Assembly: GCA_020725665.1 (NCBI GenBank)
Contig: DYEO01000086.1
Span: 1 to 42,408 of the forward strand
Source: Dethiobacter sp.
GTDB lineage: Bacteria; Bacillota; Dethiobacteria; DTU022; UBA8154
Direction: 5' to 3'
DNA length: 42,408 nucleotides
The notes beneath the pieces are model-generated. The model was not told where the DNA came from, did no database searches, and saw nothing but the letters and a program-made list of their open reading frames with translations. The position numbers and the translations under genes were made by a program. Below are positions 27,745 through 38,954 of the stretch, one piece after another; within the stretch, counting starts at the first letter, position 1; the number at the start of each line of letters is the position of its first letter.

Positions 27745-28752
27745 ATGGCTGTGAAGGTAGGGATTAACGGTTTTGGCCGGGTGGCTAAAGCCTGCCTGCG
27801 GGCCTCCATCACGCACCCGGGAGTGGAAGTGGTGGCGATCAACAGCGTCCGTGATCCCAAGCTCCTCGCTCATCTCCTGAAATACGATTCCATCTACGGC
27901 ATTCTGGATGGGGATGTGGAAGTCCAAGGGCAGGCCCTTTATGTTAACGGGAAAAAGATTACGGTCCTGGCCCAGCGGGATCCTTCTTTACTGCCCTGGA
28001 ACGAGACAGGGGCTGAGGTCGTATTGGAGGCCACTGGAGCATTCAACCAGGGGAAAGAGGCGGCCAAACATTTACAGGGGGGGGCAAAAAAAGTCATCAT
28101 TACCGCCCCGGGAAAAGAAGTGGGGCTTACCGTTGTGATGGGGGTTAATGAGGAAGCTTATAGTCCAAAGCAGCATCATGTTATCTCCAACGCTTCCTGC
28201 ACCACTAACTGCCTCGCTGTTGTCTGCAAGGTCCTGCACGATCAGTTCAGGATCAAGCGTGCCTTAATGACCACCATTCACTCCTATACCAATGATCAGC
28301 GTCTCCTTGATGTTACACACAACGATTTTCGGCGGGCCCGTGCCGCCGGTGTCTCCATGATTCCCACGACTACCGGGGCGGCACGCAACGTGGGCCTTGT
28401 CCTGCCTGAACTGCAGGGTAAGATCAACGGGTTGTCCGTGCGTGTTCCCACGGCTGCTGTATCCCTTGTGGATGTGGTAGCTGAACTGGAGTCTGACGTT
28501 TCTGCCGCAGCCGTAAACGAGGCTTTTGCCGAGGCTGCCGCCGGCCCGCTCAAGGGGCGGCTGGAAATAACCTTCGAACCGCTGGTCTCCGTCGATTTCA
28601 TCCAAAACCCCGCCTCTGCCGTAGTTGATGCCGGCACCACCATGGTAGTGGGGGAAAAAATGATGAAGGTGCTGGCCTGGTACGATAACGAATGGGGTTA
28701 TGCCACGCGGGTTTTGGATCTGGCGTCCTGGATCGGAGAAAAAGGTTTATAA
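27745..28752 (+). CDS. gap: Glyceraldehyde-3-phosphate dehydrogenase
   Basis: This enzyme oxidatively phosphorylates glyceraldehyde-3-phosphate in glycolysis and can run backward in gluconeogenesis. At 335 residues it shows INGFGRV (7-13), the catalytic C152 in SNASCTTN, and NEWGYATRV. The ATG at 27745 has a perfect AAGGAGG site; the upstream open frame to 27625 only covers repeat DNA. The residue that normally binds the NAD ribose (Asp in the sequence N-D after beta-2) is Ser34 here (AINSVRD), which suggests NADP tolerance or dual use. It is the first enzyme gene of the operon. Confidence 0.97.
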   Translation: MAVKVGINGFGRVAKACLRASITHPGVEVVAINSVRDPKLLAHLLKYDSIYGILDGDVEVQGQALYVNGKKITVLAQRDPSLLPWNETGAEVVLEATGAFNQGKEAAKHLQGGAKKVIITAPGKEVGLTVVMGVNEEAYSPKQHHVISNASCTTNCLAVVCKVLHDQFRIKRALMTTIHSYTNDQRLLDVTHNDFRRARAAGVSMIPTTTGAARNVGLVLPELQGKINGLSVRVPTAAVSLVDVVAELESDVSAAAVNEAFAEAAAGPLKGRLEITFEPLVSVDFIQNPASAVVDAGTTMVVGEKMMKVLAWYDNEWGYATRVLDLASWIGEKGL

Positions 28753-28770
28753 ACAGAAAACAGGGGTGGA

Positions 28771-29982
28771 ATGAAGTTGGATAAATTGAACGTTAAAGAT
28801 GTGCCTGTTCAGGGGAAAAAAGTGTTGGTACGCGTTGACTTTAACGTTCCCCTCGATGAAGGGGGAAGGGTCATCGACGATACGAAGATTCGTGCTTCCC
28901 TGCCCACTTTGGATTACCTGCTGGCCAAAGGGGCCAGGGTAATTCTCGTATCTCACCTGGGGCGCCCCAAGGGCAAGGTTGTGGATAAGCTGCGCATGGA
29001 TCCGGTGGCACGGCGACTGGCCCAGTTGCTCGGGCGGAAAGTGGAAAAGTGTGACTCGATCACCGGCCCGGAAGTGAAAGATGCGTTGCACAACCTCTCC
29101 CCGGGTGCCGTGCTCATGCTGGAAAACGTGCGTTTTGATCCCCGGGAGGAAAAAAACGACCCTGTGCTGGCTGCTGAACTGGCTGGGCTGGCGGATCTTT
29201 TTGTCAACGATGCCTTCGGTACGGCCCACCGGGCCCATGCCTCCACAAGCGGCATAACCGCTTACCTGCCGGCGGTGGCCGGCCTGCTCATGGAAAAGGA
29301 GATGCGTTACCTGAATAAGAGCCGCGAGAATCCTCTCTTTCCCCTGGTGGTTATCCTCGGGGGGAAAAAGGTGGCCGATAAGATTGGTGTAATCCGCCAT
29401 TTCCTTCCCTGTGACTGCACCATCTTGCTGGGTGGAGCCATGGCCAACACCTTTTTAAAAGCCGCGGGCTTTTCCATGGGTAATTCCCTCTGTGAAGAAG
29501 ATAAGCTGGAGGTTGCCCGCAGGATTCTGGATGAGGCATCCCGCGGTAAGGCTAAAGTGCTGCTGCCCGTGGATGTATTCATTGTGGAGGAACTGCGCCG
29601 CGACAGCCCCCACCAGGTGAAAGGGGTTGACGAGATCCCTGCAGGCTGGAGCGCCGTGGATATCGGGCCCCGGACATTGCAAAACTTTAAAAAGGCTATT
29701 GCCGCCGCCAGGATGATCCTCTGGAACGGTCCCCTCGGTGCTTATGAGTTTCCCCCCTTCCACTGGGGTACGGAGATGGTGGCCCGCGCCGTGGCCGCCG
29801 CCAATGCCGAATCAATAATCGGGGGCGGCGATATCGTTGCTGCACTGGAAAAATTGGATTTGAGCGGCCAGGTCACCCATATCTCCACCGGAGGCGGGGC
29901 TGTGCTCGATTTCTGGGAGGGGAAGGAACTGCCCGGCCTGGCAGTCCTGCAGAACCGGGTAAAGTCTCAGGCGCCGGTATAA
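28771..29982 (+). CDS. pgk: Phosphoglycerate kinase
   Basis: PGK transfers the acyl phosphate of 1,3-bisphosphoglycerate to ADP. The 403-residue two-domain protein carries RVDFNVPLD (substrate-binding arginine), SHLGRPKG, the nucleotide-binding ILGGKKVADK and the hinge and C-terminal GGGD...STGGGA motifs. The ATG at 28771 follows AGGGGTGGA and lies 18 bases after gap. Nothing odd is seen. Confidence 0.98.
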   Translation: MKLDKLNVKDVPVQGKKVLVRVDFNVPLDEGGRVIDDTKIRASLPTLDYLLAKGARVILVSHLGRPKGKVVDKLRMDPVARRLAQLLGRKVEKCDSITGPEVKDALHNLSPGAVLMLENVRFDPREEKNDPVLAAELAGLADLFVNDAFGTAHRAHASTSGITAYLPAVAGLLMEKEMRYLNKSRENPLFPLVVILGGKKVADKIGVIRHFLPCDCTILLGGAMANTFLKAAGFSMGNSLCEEDKLEVARRILDEASRGKAKVLLPVDVFIVEELRRDSPHQVKGVDEIPAGWSAVDIGPRTLQNFKKAIAAARMILWNGPLGAYEFPPFHWGTEMVARAVAAANAESIIGGGDIVAALEKLDLSGQVTHISTGGGAVLDFWEGKELPGLAVLQNRVKSQAPV

Positions 29983-30012
29983 GGAAAGGGGAGAGAGGAC
30001 GCTGTTGCCGGG

Positions 30013-30783
30013 ATGAGACGACCTGTGGTGGTTGCCAACTGGAAAATGAATATGACCCTTGCCAGGGCGGAGGAGTTTGTGCATCGTTTTGCCGGGGAAG
30101 ATGTGGAGGCCGGCGGAGTCGATATGGTGATCTGTCCCCCCTTTATTGCCCTTGCTCCCCTTTCGACTCTGCTGCAGAATACGTCCCTGATGCTTGGAGC
30201 ACAAAATATGCACTGGGAGAAGGAGGGGGCTTTTACAGGTGAAATCTCGCCGCTGATGCTGCGGGAGATTGGCGTACGCTATGTTATCGTGGGCCATTCG
30301 GAACGGCGCAGCTACTTTGCCGAGACAGATGAAAGCGTGGGCCAAAAAGCAGCGGCGGCTTTTGCCTGTGGCCTTATTCCCATTGTCTGTCTTGGTGAAA
30401 ACGGGGAAGAGCGCCGTGCCGGTAAAACAGAAGAGGTGATCCGCCGGCAGTTGCTGGCGGCGATAGAGCTGCTTGAACTTGAAGAAGACAGGCGCCGGCT
30501 GATCGTGGCTTACGAGCCAGTATGGGCTATCGGTACGGGTATCCCGGCCCGTGCCTCCGATGCTGCCGCCGTTGCCGCCTGTATCCGTGCACTGCTGTAC
30601 CAAAAGTGGGGGAACGGCGCGGCGGAGGTGCGTATTCTTTACGGAGGCAGCGTTACCCCGGAGAATATTGCGGATTTTACAGGCAGACCGGGGATCGATG
30701 GGGCCCTGGTAGGCAACAGCAGCCTGAAGCCCGGCTCTTTTGCCGCCATGGCCAGGGCTGTTTACAAGGAGAGGAGAGGATAG
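30013..30783 (+). CDS. tpiA: Triosephosphate isomerase
   Basis: TpiA interconverts dihydroxyacetone phosphate and glyceraldehyde-3-phosphate. It has 256 residues with N11-W-K13 (VANWKMN), H95 (VGHSERR), the catalytic glutamate in AYEPVWAIGTG and the loop YGGSV. The phosphate-binding loop near the end reads VGNSSLKPGSF where VGGASL is usual; this may be tolerated. GGGGAGAGAGGA lies upstream, though rather far (about 13 bases) from the ATG. The gene ends one base before the gpmI TTG start region. Confidence 0.96.
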   Translation: MRRPVVVANWKMNMTLARAEEFVHRFAGEDVEAGGVDMVICPPFIALAPLSTLLQNTSLMLGAQNMHWEKEGAFTGEISPLMLREIGVRYVIVGHSERRSYFAETDESVGQKAAAAFACGLIPIVCLGENGEERRAGKTEEVIRRQLLAAIELLELEEDRRRLIVAYEPVWAIGTGIPARASDAAAVAACIRALLYQKWGNGAAEVRILYGGSVTPENIADFTGRPGIDGALVGNSSLKPGSFAAMARAVYKERRG

Positions 30784-30784
30784 G

Positions 30785-32326
30785 TTGCCCCATATAAAAA
30801 ACTTTCTCGTACTCATCATTATGGATGGATGGGGAATACGGGAGGAGAGAGGGGGTAATGCCATTGCCCAGGCCCACACCCCCGTCATTGATGCTTTAAT
30901 GCAGAAGTATCCCTGGGCGCGTCTTGCCGCCAACGGGGAAGATGTGGGCCTGCCCGCGGGAGTGATGGGCAACTCTGAGGTCGGGCATCTCAACCTGGGA
31001 GCGGGGCGCATTGTCTATCAGGATTTGGTAAGAATCAGCAAGGCTATCACTTCGGGCGACTTTTTTAAGAACGAGGTCCTGCTGCGGGCCATGCAGGAAG
31101 CACGCCGTAAAAACAGTGCCCTGCACCTCATGGGTTTGCTCTCCGACGGTGGCGTACACAGCCACAACACCCATCTCTATGCCCTTTTGCGCATGGCCCG
31201 GGAACAGGGAGTTTCCCGCGTATACATACACCCCATACTTGACGGGCGGGACACGCCTCCGCAAAGCGCGGGACGCTACCTGCAGGACCTGGAGCACGAG
31301 TGCCGGGAAATCGGCACGGGGGCCATTGCCAGCATTGCCGGACGCTACTACAGCATGGATCGGGATAAGCGCTGGCCGCGCACAGAGAAGGCCTACCGCG
31401 CCTATGTTTACGGTGAAGGGGAGGAGGCCCCGGACAGCCTGGAAGCCTTGGCGCAGGCATACGGGCGAGGGGAAACGGACGAGTTTGTCCTGCCGACCCT
31501 AATCAAGGACAGCCAGGGCAAACCCCTGGCCCTGATTCGCAACGCAGATGTGCTTATCTTTTTTAATTTCCGCGCCGATCGGGCACGACAGATCAGCCAT
31601 GCCTTTACGGACAAGGAGTTCATGCCTTTTCTACGGGGCGGGCATCCTCCCCTCCCTTACTACGTTACCTTTACAGAATACGAAGCCGGCCTTGCTGCCC
31701 CCGTGGTCTTCCAGTCCATGGACCTGCGGGACACGCTGGGGGAGGTAATCTCCAACTGCGGGCTGAAACAGCTGCGCATCGCGGAAACAGAAAAGTATGC
31801 CCATGTTACCTATTTTTTTAGCGGTGGACGGGAGGAGGCTTTCAGGGGTGAGGAACGCATTCTCATTCCTTCCGCACAGGTGCCTACCTATGATCTTAAA
31901 CCGGAGATGAGCGCACCGGAGGTTACGGCAAGAGTTTTGCAAGAATTGGACAAGGGCTGCTATACTCTCATTGTCCTCAATTTTGCCAACGCCGATATGG
32001 TCGGGCATACGGGCATGCTGCCCCAGGCCATTAAGGCAGTGGAAACAGTGGATTGCTGTGTGGGAAAGGTGGTGGAGAAGGTTCTGGCCAAAGGGGGCAT
32101 CGCCCTGGTCACCTCCGATCACGGCAATGCGGAGATGATGCTGGATGATCATACCCCCCATACCGCCCATACAACAAATGATACGCCCTTGATTCTCGTG
32201 GCCCCCCGGCAGCGTTACCGCTTAAAGGCACAGGGGAGGCTTGCCGATGTGGCGCCCACGGTCTTAAAGCTCCTTTCCCTGCCGTCTCCTGCCGTCATGG
32301 AGGGGGAAGACCTGTTGATCAGTTGA
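30785..32326 (+). CDS. gpmI: 2,3-bisphosphoglycerate-independent phosphoglycerate mutase
   Basis: GpmI interconverts 3- and 2-phosphoglycerate with two Mn ions. At 513 residues it has the metal-binding D14 in MDGWG, the phosphorylated nucleophile S64 in GNSEVGHL, and the second metal site SDHGNAEMM near residue 445. The start is a TTG at 30785 with GGAGAGGAGAGG just upstream inside tpiA; an in-frame earlier start at 30740 would overlap tpiA heavily. It completes the order gap-pgk-tpiA-gpmI-eno known from Bacillus. Confidence 0.97.
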   Translation: MPHIKNFLVLIIMDGWGIREERGGNAIAQAHTPVIDALMQKYPWARLAANGEDVGLPAGVMGNSEVGHLNLGAGRIVYQDLVRISKAITSGDFFKNEVLLRAMQEARRKNSALHLMGLLSDGGVHSHNTHLYALLRMAREQGVSRVYIHPILDGRDTPPQSAGRYLQDLEHECREIGTGAIASIAGRYYSMDRDKRWPRTEKAYRAYVYGEGEEAPDSLEALAQAYGRGETDEFVLPTLIKDSQGKPLALIRNADVLIFFNFRADRARQISHAFTDKEFMPFLRGGHPPLPYYVTFTEYEAGLAAPVVFQSMDLRDTLGEVISNCGLKQLRIAETEKYAHVTYFFSGGREEAFRGEERILIPSAQVPTYDLKPEMSAPEVTARVLQELDKGCYTLIVLNFANADMVGHTGMLPQAIKAVETVDCCVGKVVEKVLAKGGIALVTSDHGNAEMMLDDHTPHTAHTTNDTPLILVAPRQRYRLKAQGRLADVAPTVLKLLSLPSPAVMEGEDLLIS

Positions 32327-32370
32327 GGCAATTATTCAGGCATCAGTCAAAGGTAAATTGCATTTATTGA

Positions 32371-32425
32371 ATGACTTTTGACCTTGGACTTTGGACTTTG
32401 GACTTTGGACTTTGGACATTAGACT
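32371..32425 (+). repeat. GGACTTT microsatellite (copy D of the AAGTC family)
   Basis: ACTTTTGACCTT is followed by four perfect tandem GGACTTT units (32386-32413) and a variant GGACATT, then AGACTAA. It lies about 50 bases before the eno start, within the gpmI-eno gap. Confidence 0.8.
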
Positions 32426-32448
32426 AATCAGTTAATAATGACGAATGA

Positions 32449-33756
<1,308 letters not shown>

Positions 33757-33871
33757 AAAATGCGGAGGTTGGATGTTTGAAATTGGAAGTTGGAAGCTAA
33801 CGGACTGGAAATAACGCTTCAATCGATTCTTGATGATTCGCCTGTTGCCGGTCCACCGGGCAGGGCCTTAC

Positions 33872-33900
33872 TTGCCAGCCCTCTTTACTTGTGATAAAAT
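33872..33900 (+). promoter_or_regulatory. Putative promoter of secG
   Basis: TTGCCA (33872-33877), 17 bases, TAAAAT (33895-33900). It lies 44 bases before the secG start. Confidence 0.6.
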
Positions 33901-33944
33901 AACCGTGGACTTTCCAGATATTTGCGGGAGGAGGGTGATTCTGC

Positions 33945-34172
33945 TTGCGGCTGGCCCTTATTATCGTGTATATTATCGTTTGCCTCTCTCTTATCGCCAC
34001 GGTTTTGCTCCAGTCGGGTAAAAGCGCGGGTCTTTCCGGTTCCATTGCCGGAGGAGGACAGGCCCTGTTCGGCAAGAAGAAAGGACTTGACGACCTGTTG
34101 GGCCGTATCTCCACGGTACTGGCCATCGCTTTTATGATCCTGGCAACGATCCTGACCATTGTTTCAAGCTAG
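33945..34172 (+). CDS. secG: Preprotein translocase subunit SecG
   Basis: SecG is the small accessory subunit of the SecYEG channel. At 75 residues it has two transmembrane helices (about 2-22 and 52-73) joined by a Gly-rich cytosolic loop with LLQSGKSAGLSGSIAGG, the family signature. The start is a TTG at 33945 with GGGAGGAGGG at 33926-33935. It follows eno, as in several Firmicutes, and has its own promoter. Confidence 0.95.
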   Translation: MRLALIIVYIIVCLSLIATVLLQSGKSAGLSGSIAGGGQALFGKKKGLDDLLGRISTVLAIAFMILATILTIVSS

Positions 34173-34347
34173 TGTTTAATAGCACCCGAATGCGGAGCTC
34201 CCGGTTTTCTGTATTATTTTGAGGGGGAAGGAGGAATGTAAAATCAACGGGAGCAGAAGGCGGGGCTTTGTGCTGTAAACCTTAAAACTTTACCAATGCC
34301 TATTCTTCATTGAATAGGGCAACAGAACAGCCGAGGAGGTAAAAACG

Positions 34348-36315
34348 TTGAATTATGTCGTCTTAGCTCCGATAGCGGGTATAATCGGTATTATTTTTGC
34401 ACTATTTCTCTGGGCCAGGGTCAACCGGCAGGATGCGGGGACTGAACGGATGCAAGAAATTGCCGCCGCCATCCATGAAGGGGCCATGGCCTTTCTGAAC
34501 AGGGAATATCGCACGCTCGCGATTTTTGCACTGGTTCTCTTCTTTGTAATCGGTAATTTCATCAGCTGGTTTACGGCTATCTGCTTTATTGTCGGTGCGG
34601 TTTTTTCCGCCATCACCGGCTATGCCGGGATGAAAATCGCCACCCTGGCCAACGTGCGTACGGCCAGCGCCGCCCGGCAGGGCGTTAACTCTGCCTTGAA
34701 CGTGGCCTTTTCCAGCGGTTCCGTCATGGGCATGATGGTAGCGGGGATCGGTCTTTTTGGTCTCGGCGTTCTATACTTAATTTTCAAAGACCCCACCGTG
34801 GTAAACGGTTACGCCCTGGGCGCGAGCTCCATTGCCCTTTTCGCCCGTGTGGGCGGGGGTATCTATACCAAGGCGGCGGATGTGGGTTCGGACCTCGTGG
34901 GCAAGGTGGAGGCAGGCATTCCCGAAGACGACCCCCGTAACGCCGGGGTTATCGCCGACAACGTGGGTGACAACGTGGGCGACGTGGCCGGCATGGGTGC
35001 CGACCTCTTCGAATCATACGTTGGTTCCATGATCGCCACCATGACCGTGGGCATCCTGCTTTTCAGAGTTGACGCCAATATCGGCTGGGTTATTCTGCCC
35101 CTCTTGGTTGCTTCCATCGGGATCATCGCCTCCATTATTGGCTTTTTCTTTGTGCGCGCCAAGGAAGGTATGCGTCTCGGAGCCGCCCTGGAGCGCTCCA
35201 CGCTCGTTGCGGCCGCCATCGTAATCATTGGTGCTTATTTCCTCACCTTGAACGTGATCCAGCAGATCGGACCCTTTATCGCTGTGATCGCAGGCCTTTT
35301 GGCCGGGGTCATTATCGGCAAGCTTACCGACTACTACACCTCCTATCACTTCAAACCGACCCAGGAGCTGGCCCGGGCTTCCCAAACAGGTTCGGCCACC
35401 AATATCATCAGCGGCTTGGCCTTGGGCATGAAGAGCACCACCCTTCCCCTGATCGCCATTATGGCAGCTATTGTCGTTGCCTACCTGGCTGCTGATGTTT
35501 ACGGCATCGCCATCGCTGCCGTAGGTATGCTCTCCACCGTGGGGACCACCGTTTCCGTCGACGCGTACGGCCCTGTAGCCGATAATGCGGGCGGCATCGC
35601 CGAGATGTCCAAGCTGGATCCGGCAGTACGCAAGATTACCGATGAACTCGATTCCGTGGGTAACACCACCGCGGCCATCGGCAAGGGTTTTGCCATCGGT
35701 TCGGCCGCCCTGACAGCGCTGGCCCTCTTCACCGCCTATACACAGGCGGCTAATGTCCCCTCGATCAACATTACCAATCCTTACGTCATTGTCGGCCTTT
35801 TCCTCGGCGGTGTGGTGATTTTCTTTGCCACCTCCAAAACAATGGAGGCGGTGGGAGAAGCTGCCCATGACCTGATTGAGGAAATCCGCCGCCAGTTTCG
35901 CGAGATTCCCGGTATCATGGAGGGGACGGGCAAACCCGAATATGCCCGCTGCGTGGATATCAGCACGGCTGCGGCCCTGAAGAGAATGATCGTGCCCGGC
36001 CTCTCTGCGGTAGTTGTCCCCATTGTTGTCGGACTCCTTCTGGGGCCAGAAGCCCTCGGCGGTCTTCTGGCCGGCGCCCTGGTTACGGGTGTGCTCATGG
36101 CCATTTTCATGGCCAACTCGGGCGGCGCCTGGGACAACGCCAAGAAATGGATCGAGACGGGTCAGCTTGGCGGCAAGGGCAGTGATACTCACAAGGCTGC
36201 CGTGGTTGGGGATACGGTGGGCGATCCCTTCAAGGACACGGCGGGTCCTTCCATCAACATTTTAATCAAGCTCATGAGTATTGTCGCCCTGGTTTTCGCT
36301 CCTCTGTTCCTCTAG
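34348..36315 (+). CDS. hppA: Membrane-bound ion-pumping pyrophosphatase
   Basis: HppA couples pyrophosphate hydrolysis to H+ or Na+ export. The 655-residue protein has about 16 transmembrane segments, the PPi-binding block ([32 protein letters not shown], here given by its ends: from about 184 to 216) and a second acidic block near residue 600 with [23 protein letters not shown] has alanine where K+-independent enzymes have lysine, which predicts a K+-dependent enzyme. The motif DLFESY carries a glutamate found in Na+ pumps and some H+ pumps, so the ion is uncertain. The start is a TTG at 34348 with GAGGAGGT at 34333-34340. Confidence 0.95.
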   Translation: MNYVVLAPIAGIIGIIFALFLWARVNRQDAGTERMQEIAAAIHEGAMAFLNREYRTLAIFALVLFFVIGNFISWFTAICFIVGAVFSAITGYAGMKIATLANVRTASAARQGVNSALNVAFSSGSVMGMMVAGIGLFGLGVLYLIFKDPTVVNGYALGASSIALFARVGGGIYTKAADVGSDLVGKVEAGIPEDDPRNAGVIADNVGDNVGDVAGMGADLFESYVGSMIATMTVGILLFRVDANIGWVILPLLVASIGIIASIIGFFFVRAKEGMRLGAALERSTLVAAAIVIIGAYFLTLNVIQQIGPFIAVIAGLLAGVIIGKLTDYYTSYHFKPTQELARASQTGSATNIISGLALGMKSTTLPLIAIMAAIVVAYLAADVYGIAIAAVGMLSTVGTTVSVDAYGPVADNAGGIAEMSKLDPAVRKITDELDSVGNTTAAIGKGFAIGSAALTALALFTAYTQAANVPSINITNPYVIVGLFLGGVVIFFATSKTMEAVGEAAHDLIEEIRRQFREIPGIMEGTGKPEYARCVDISTAAALKRMIVPGLSAVVVPIVVGLLLGPEALGGLLAGALVTGVLMAIFMANSGGAWDNAKKWIETGQLGGKGSDTHKAAVVGDTVGDPFKDTAGPSINILIKLMSIVALVFAPLFL

Positions 36316-36467
36316 CAGGAGGCAGGCTGTACCCAATAGCCAATAAAAATGTTACTGAAACAGAGCCATGGGATTGTTCCGGCGCCACCGGGCGAAGGCC
36401 CCAAGGGAACGCGATGGGAACCGTCCCTGCGGGTGAATTTTTAATAAGAGCAGGCAAACGCATATTG
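36316..36467 (+). other. hppA-rnr gap with GAACCGTCC repeat
   Basis: It contains GGGAACCGTCCCTG at about 36417-36430, sharing the GAACCGTCC word with 3121-3146, inside a GC-rich stretch with several short inverted repeats. No gene is seen. Confidence 0.4.
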
Positions 36468-36497
36468 TTGCTTGCTCTTTTCCTTTTGGGGTATAAT
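36468..36497 (+). promoter_or_regulatory. Putative promoter of rnr
   Basis: TTGCTT (36468-36473), 18 bases, TATAAT (36492-36497), about 43 bases before the rnr ATG. Confidence 0.6.
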
Positions 36498-36539
36498 ATA
36501 TATTAAGAGGCAGTATCTGGAATTAGGAGTAGATTATCC

Positions 36540-38696
36540 ATGTCAACAGAACGGAAAAAAGTATTGAATTTCCTCCTGCAGGAGGATTGCCGCCCCCGCA
36601 CCTTTGAAACATTGCGGCAGGCCCTCGACATCAAGGGGGAGAAGGAGATTGCCGGGCTTTATAGCCTGCTCTCCTCTCTGGAGGAGGAGGGCTTTATCAG
36701 CAAGACTGAGCAGGGCCGCTATGCGCCCCTGCGGGGCAACGGCATGCTCGTGGGAATACTGCAGGGGCATAACCGCGGCTTTGCCTTTCTCCTGCCCGAG
36801 GCCCCGGGAGAGGCAGATGTCTTCATTCCTCCTGATAAAACACGAGGAGCACTGCACCGGGACAGGGTTGTCGTACGTCTGCTTGCAGCGAGGCGTGACG
36901 GCCGGCGGGAGGGTGAGGTTGTACGCATCCTCGAGCGGAAAAACAATTGCGTCGTGGGAATCTATGAAGGGAGCCGCCGCCGGGGTTATATTGTTCCCGA
37001 CGACCGCCGCCTGCCCCATAAAATATTGATTAACGAAGTTAAAAACAGCGTAAAGGCCGTTGCCGGTGACAAGGTCCTGGTAGAGATTACGCGTCGCCAG
37101 GGCCTCACCAATCCCTATCCGGAGGGGAAAATTGTGGAGGTGATCGGCCCCGCCGATGCCCCGGGAGTTGATATTACCTCCATCCAGAAACACTTCGGCC
37201 TGCCGGACACTTTTCCCGGGCAGGTCTTGCAGGAAGCGGACAAATTTGACGGGAAGCAGATCGAAGCCCAGGCCGAGGCCGAAGGCCGCCTGGACCTGCG
37301 GGCTCTTCCCCTGGTCACCATCGACGGCGCCGATGCTAAAGACCTGGACGACGCCGTCTCCCTGGAGCGAACAGACGGAGGAGGATACCGCCTGGGAGTA
37401 CATATCGCCGATGTAAGCTGGTACGTGCGGGAGGGTAGTGCCCTGGACCGGGAGGCGTTACGCCGCGGCACCAGCGTCTACCTGGTGGACCGGGTCATTC
37501 CCATGCTTCCTCCCCGGCTTTCCAACGACCTCTGCAGCCTCAACCCCGCAGTGCCGCGCCTGGCTGTCAGCGTCTTTATGGAACTGGACGCCGGCGGAGA
37601 ACTAATTCGCTATGAATATGCTCCCAGCCTTATTGCCGTAAGGGAGCGCATGACCTACGAAGCGGTGAACCGCATCCTGGAGGGAGACGAAAAACTGCAG
37701 CGCCATTACGCCGGGCTGGTGCGGGTTTTTCAGGATATGGCCAAACTGTCCCGGTTGCTTAAAGAAAAAAGGCTTGCACAGGGTGCCCTCGACTTCAACT
37801 TCCCGGAGGCCAAAATCATCCTGGATGACCAGGGGAAACCTCTCAAGATCGAAGTGCACCGCGGGGGGCAGGCCGAGTCCATCATCGAGGAGTTCATGCT
37901 GCTCTGCAACGGTGTAATCGCCGCTCATTTCGGCCGCCTCAAGGTCCCCTTTCTTTATCGCGTGCACGAGCAGCCGGAGCTGGATAAACTCTACGCCCTG
38001 CGGGGTTTTCTCTCTCTCTTTAATATCAGGCTCAAGGGGGACTTGAGCCTCATCTCTTCACAGCAGTACCAGCAGGTCCTGCGCCAGGTAAGAGGAACAG
38101 CGATGGAGAAGATTGTCAACCACGTGATGTTGCGCACCCTTCCCCAGGCCCGCTACAGCGAAGCGCCCCTGGGGCATTTCGGCCTGGCAACGCGGGATTA
38201 TACCCACTTTACATCACCGATCCGCCGCTACCCCGACCTGGTTGTCCACCGCATCCTGCGCATGATGCTGCAGGGGAAAATGACTGCCGCGGACAAACGT
38301 CGGCTCATCACCCTGCTGCCCCGGGTGGCCCGCATTTCCTCGGAGCAGGAGCGTAACGCCGTGGAGGCGGAGCGTGCCACCCAGGAACTTAAGAAACTGG
38401 AATTCATGCAAGGGAAAGAAGGCAACGAGTATGACGGCCTGATCAGCGGCGTCACCTCTTTCGGCTTTTTCGTGGAGTTGCCGGATACAGTGGAGGGCCT
38501 GGTTCACCTGAGCATGCTGGAAGGGGATTACTTCATTTTTGACGAGAAACGCTATATGCTCACAGGACAACGGAGCGGCAAGGTCTACCGCCTGGGAGAC
38601 CCGATCCGCGTGCGCCTGGTCCGCGTGGACTGGGAGATGCGCAGTATCCATTTTCTTCCTGTAGTTGGTCCGGTTCAAAAGCGGTATACCCTTTAA
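36540..38696 (+). CDS. rnr: Ribonuclease R
   Basis: RNase R is a 3'-5' exoribonuclease that digests structured RNA and works with tmRNA-SmpB in ribosome rescue. At 718 residues it has an N-terminal helix-turn-helix-like region (about 5-60), cold-shock/OB domains (about 65-230), the RNB catalytic domain with D262-GADAKD268-LDD271, the conserved FTSPIRRYPDLVVHR and a C-terminal S1 domain (about 630-705, DGLISGVTSFGFFVEL). The ATG at 36540 has only GGAGTAG upstream. The neighbours smpB and ssrA complete the functional group. Confidence 0.97.
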   Translation: MSTERKKVLNFLLQEDCRPRTFETLRQALDIKGEKEIAGLYSLLSSLEEEGFISKTEQGRYAPLRGNGMLVGILQGHNRGFAFLLPEAPGEADVFIPPDKTRGALHRDRVVVRLLAARRDGRREGEVVRILERKNNCVVGIYEGSRRRGYIVPDDRRLPHKILINEVKNSVKAVAGDKVLVEITRRQGLTNPYPEGKIVEVIGPADAPGVDITSIQKHFGLPDTFPGQVLQEADKFDGKQIEAQAEAEGRLDLRALPLVTIDGADAKDLDDAVSLERTDGGGYRLGVHIADVSWYVREGSALDREALRRGTSVYLVDRVIPMLPPRLSNDLCSLNPAVPRLAVSVFMELDAGGELIRYEYAPSLIAVRERMTYEAVNRILEGDEKLQRHYAGLVRVFQDMAKLSRLLKEKRLAQGALDFNFPEAKIILDDQGKPLKIEVHRGGQAESIIEEFMLLCNGVIAAHFGRLKVPFLYRVHEQPELDKLYALRGFLSLFNIRLKGDLSLISSQQYQQVLRQVRGTAMEKIVNHVMLRTLPQARYSEAPLGHFGLATRDYTHFTSPIRRYPDLVVHRILRMMLQGKMTAADKRRLITLLPRVARISSEQERNAVEAERATQELKKLEFMQGKEGNEYDGLISGVTSFGFFVELPDTVEGLVHLSMLEGDYFIFDEKRYMLTGQRSGKVYRLGDPIRVRLVRVDWEMRSIHFLPVVGPVQKRYTL

Positions 38697-38791
38697 CTGC
38701 CGGCGGACAGGCTTTGAACTGATATCTGGAATTCCAACAGGTCTTGAGGCTCATTCAATTTGAATAATATGGAAAGCCTTGCTCTTACCCC

Positions 38792-38820
38792 TTGAGCAGT
38801 GGAGAAAACCGTGCTATAAT
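38792..38820 (+). promoter_or_regulatory. Putative promoter of smpB
   Basis: TTGAGC (38792-38797), 17 bases, TATAAT (38815-38820). The leader to 38955 is about 125 nt and contains CCCTAC / GTAGGG arms (38898-38903 and 38922-38927) that can pair. Confidence 0.65.
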
Positions 38821-38954
38821 AAAGGCGGGAAAAGGCTTATTTAATTAAAGCTGCAATTGTTCTGTTACGGAAACAACGTAAACATCGTAAGCCACAGCCC
38901 TACTGTGAATGAGCCCGTCCGGTAGGGTTTAATTGTCGCCGAATGGAGGTAACC

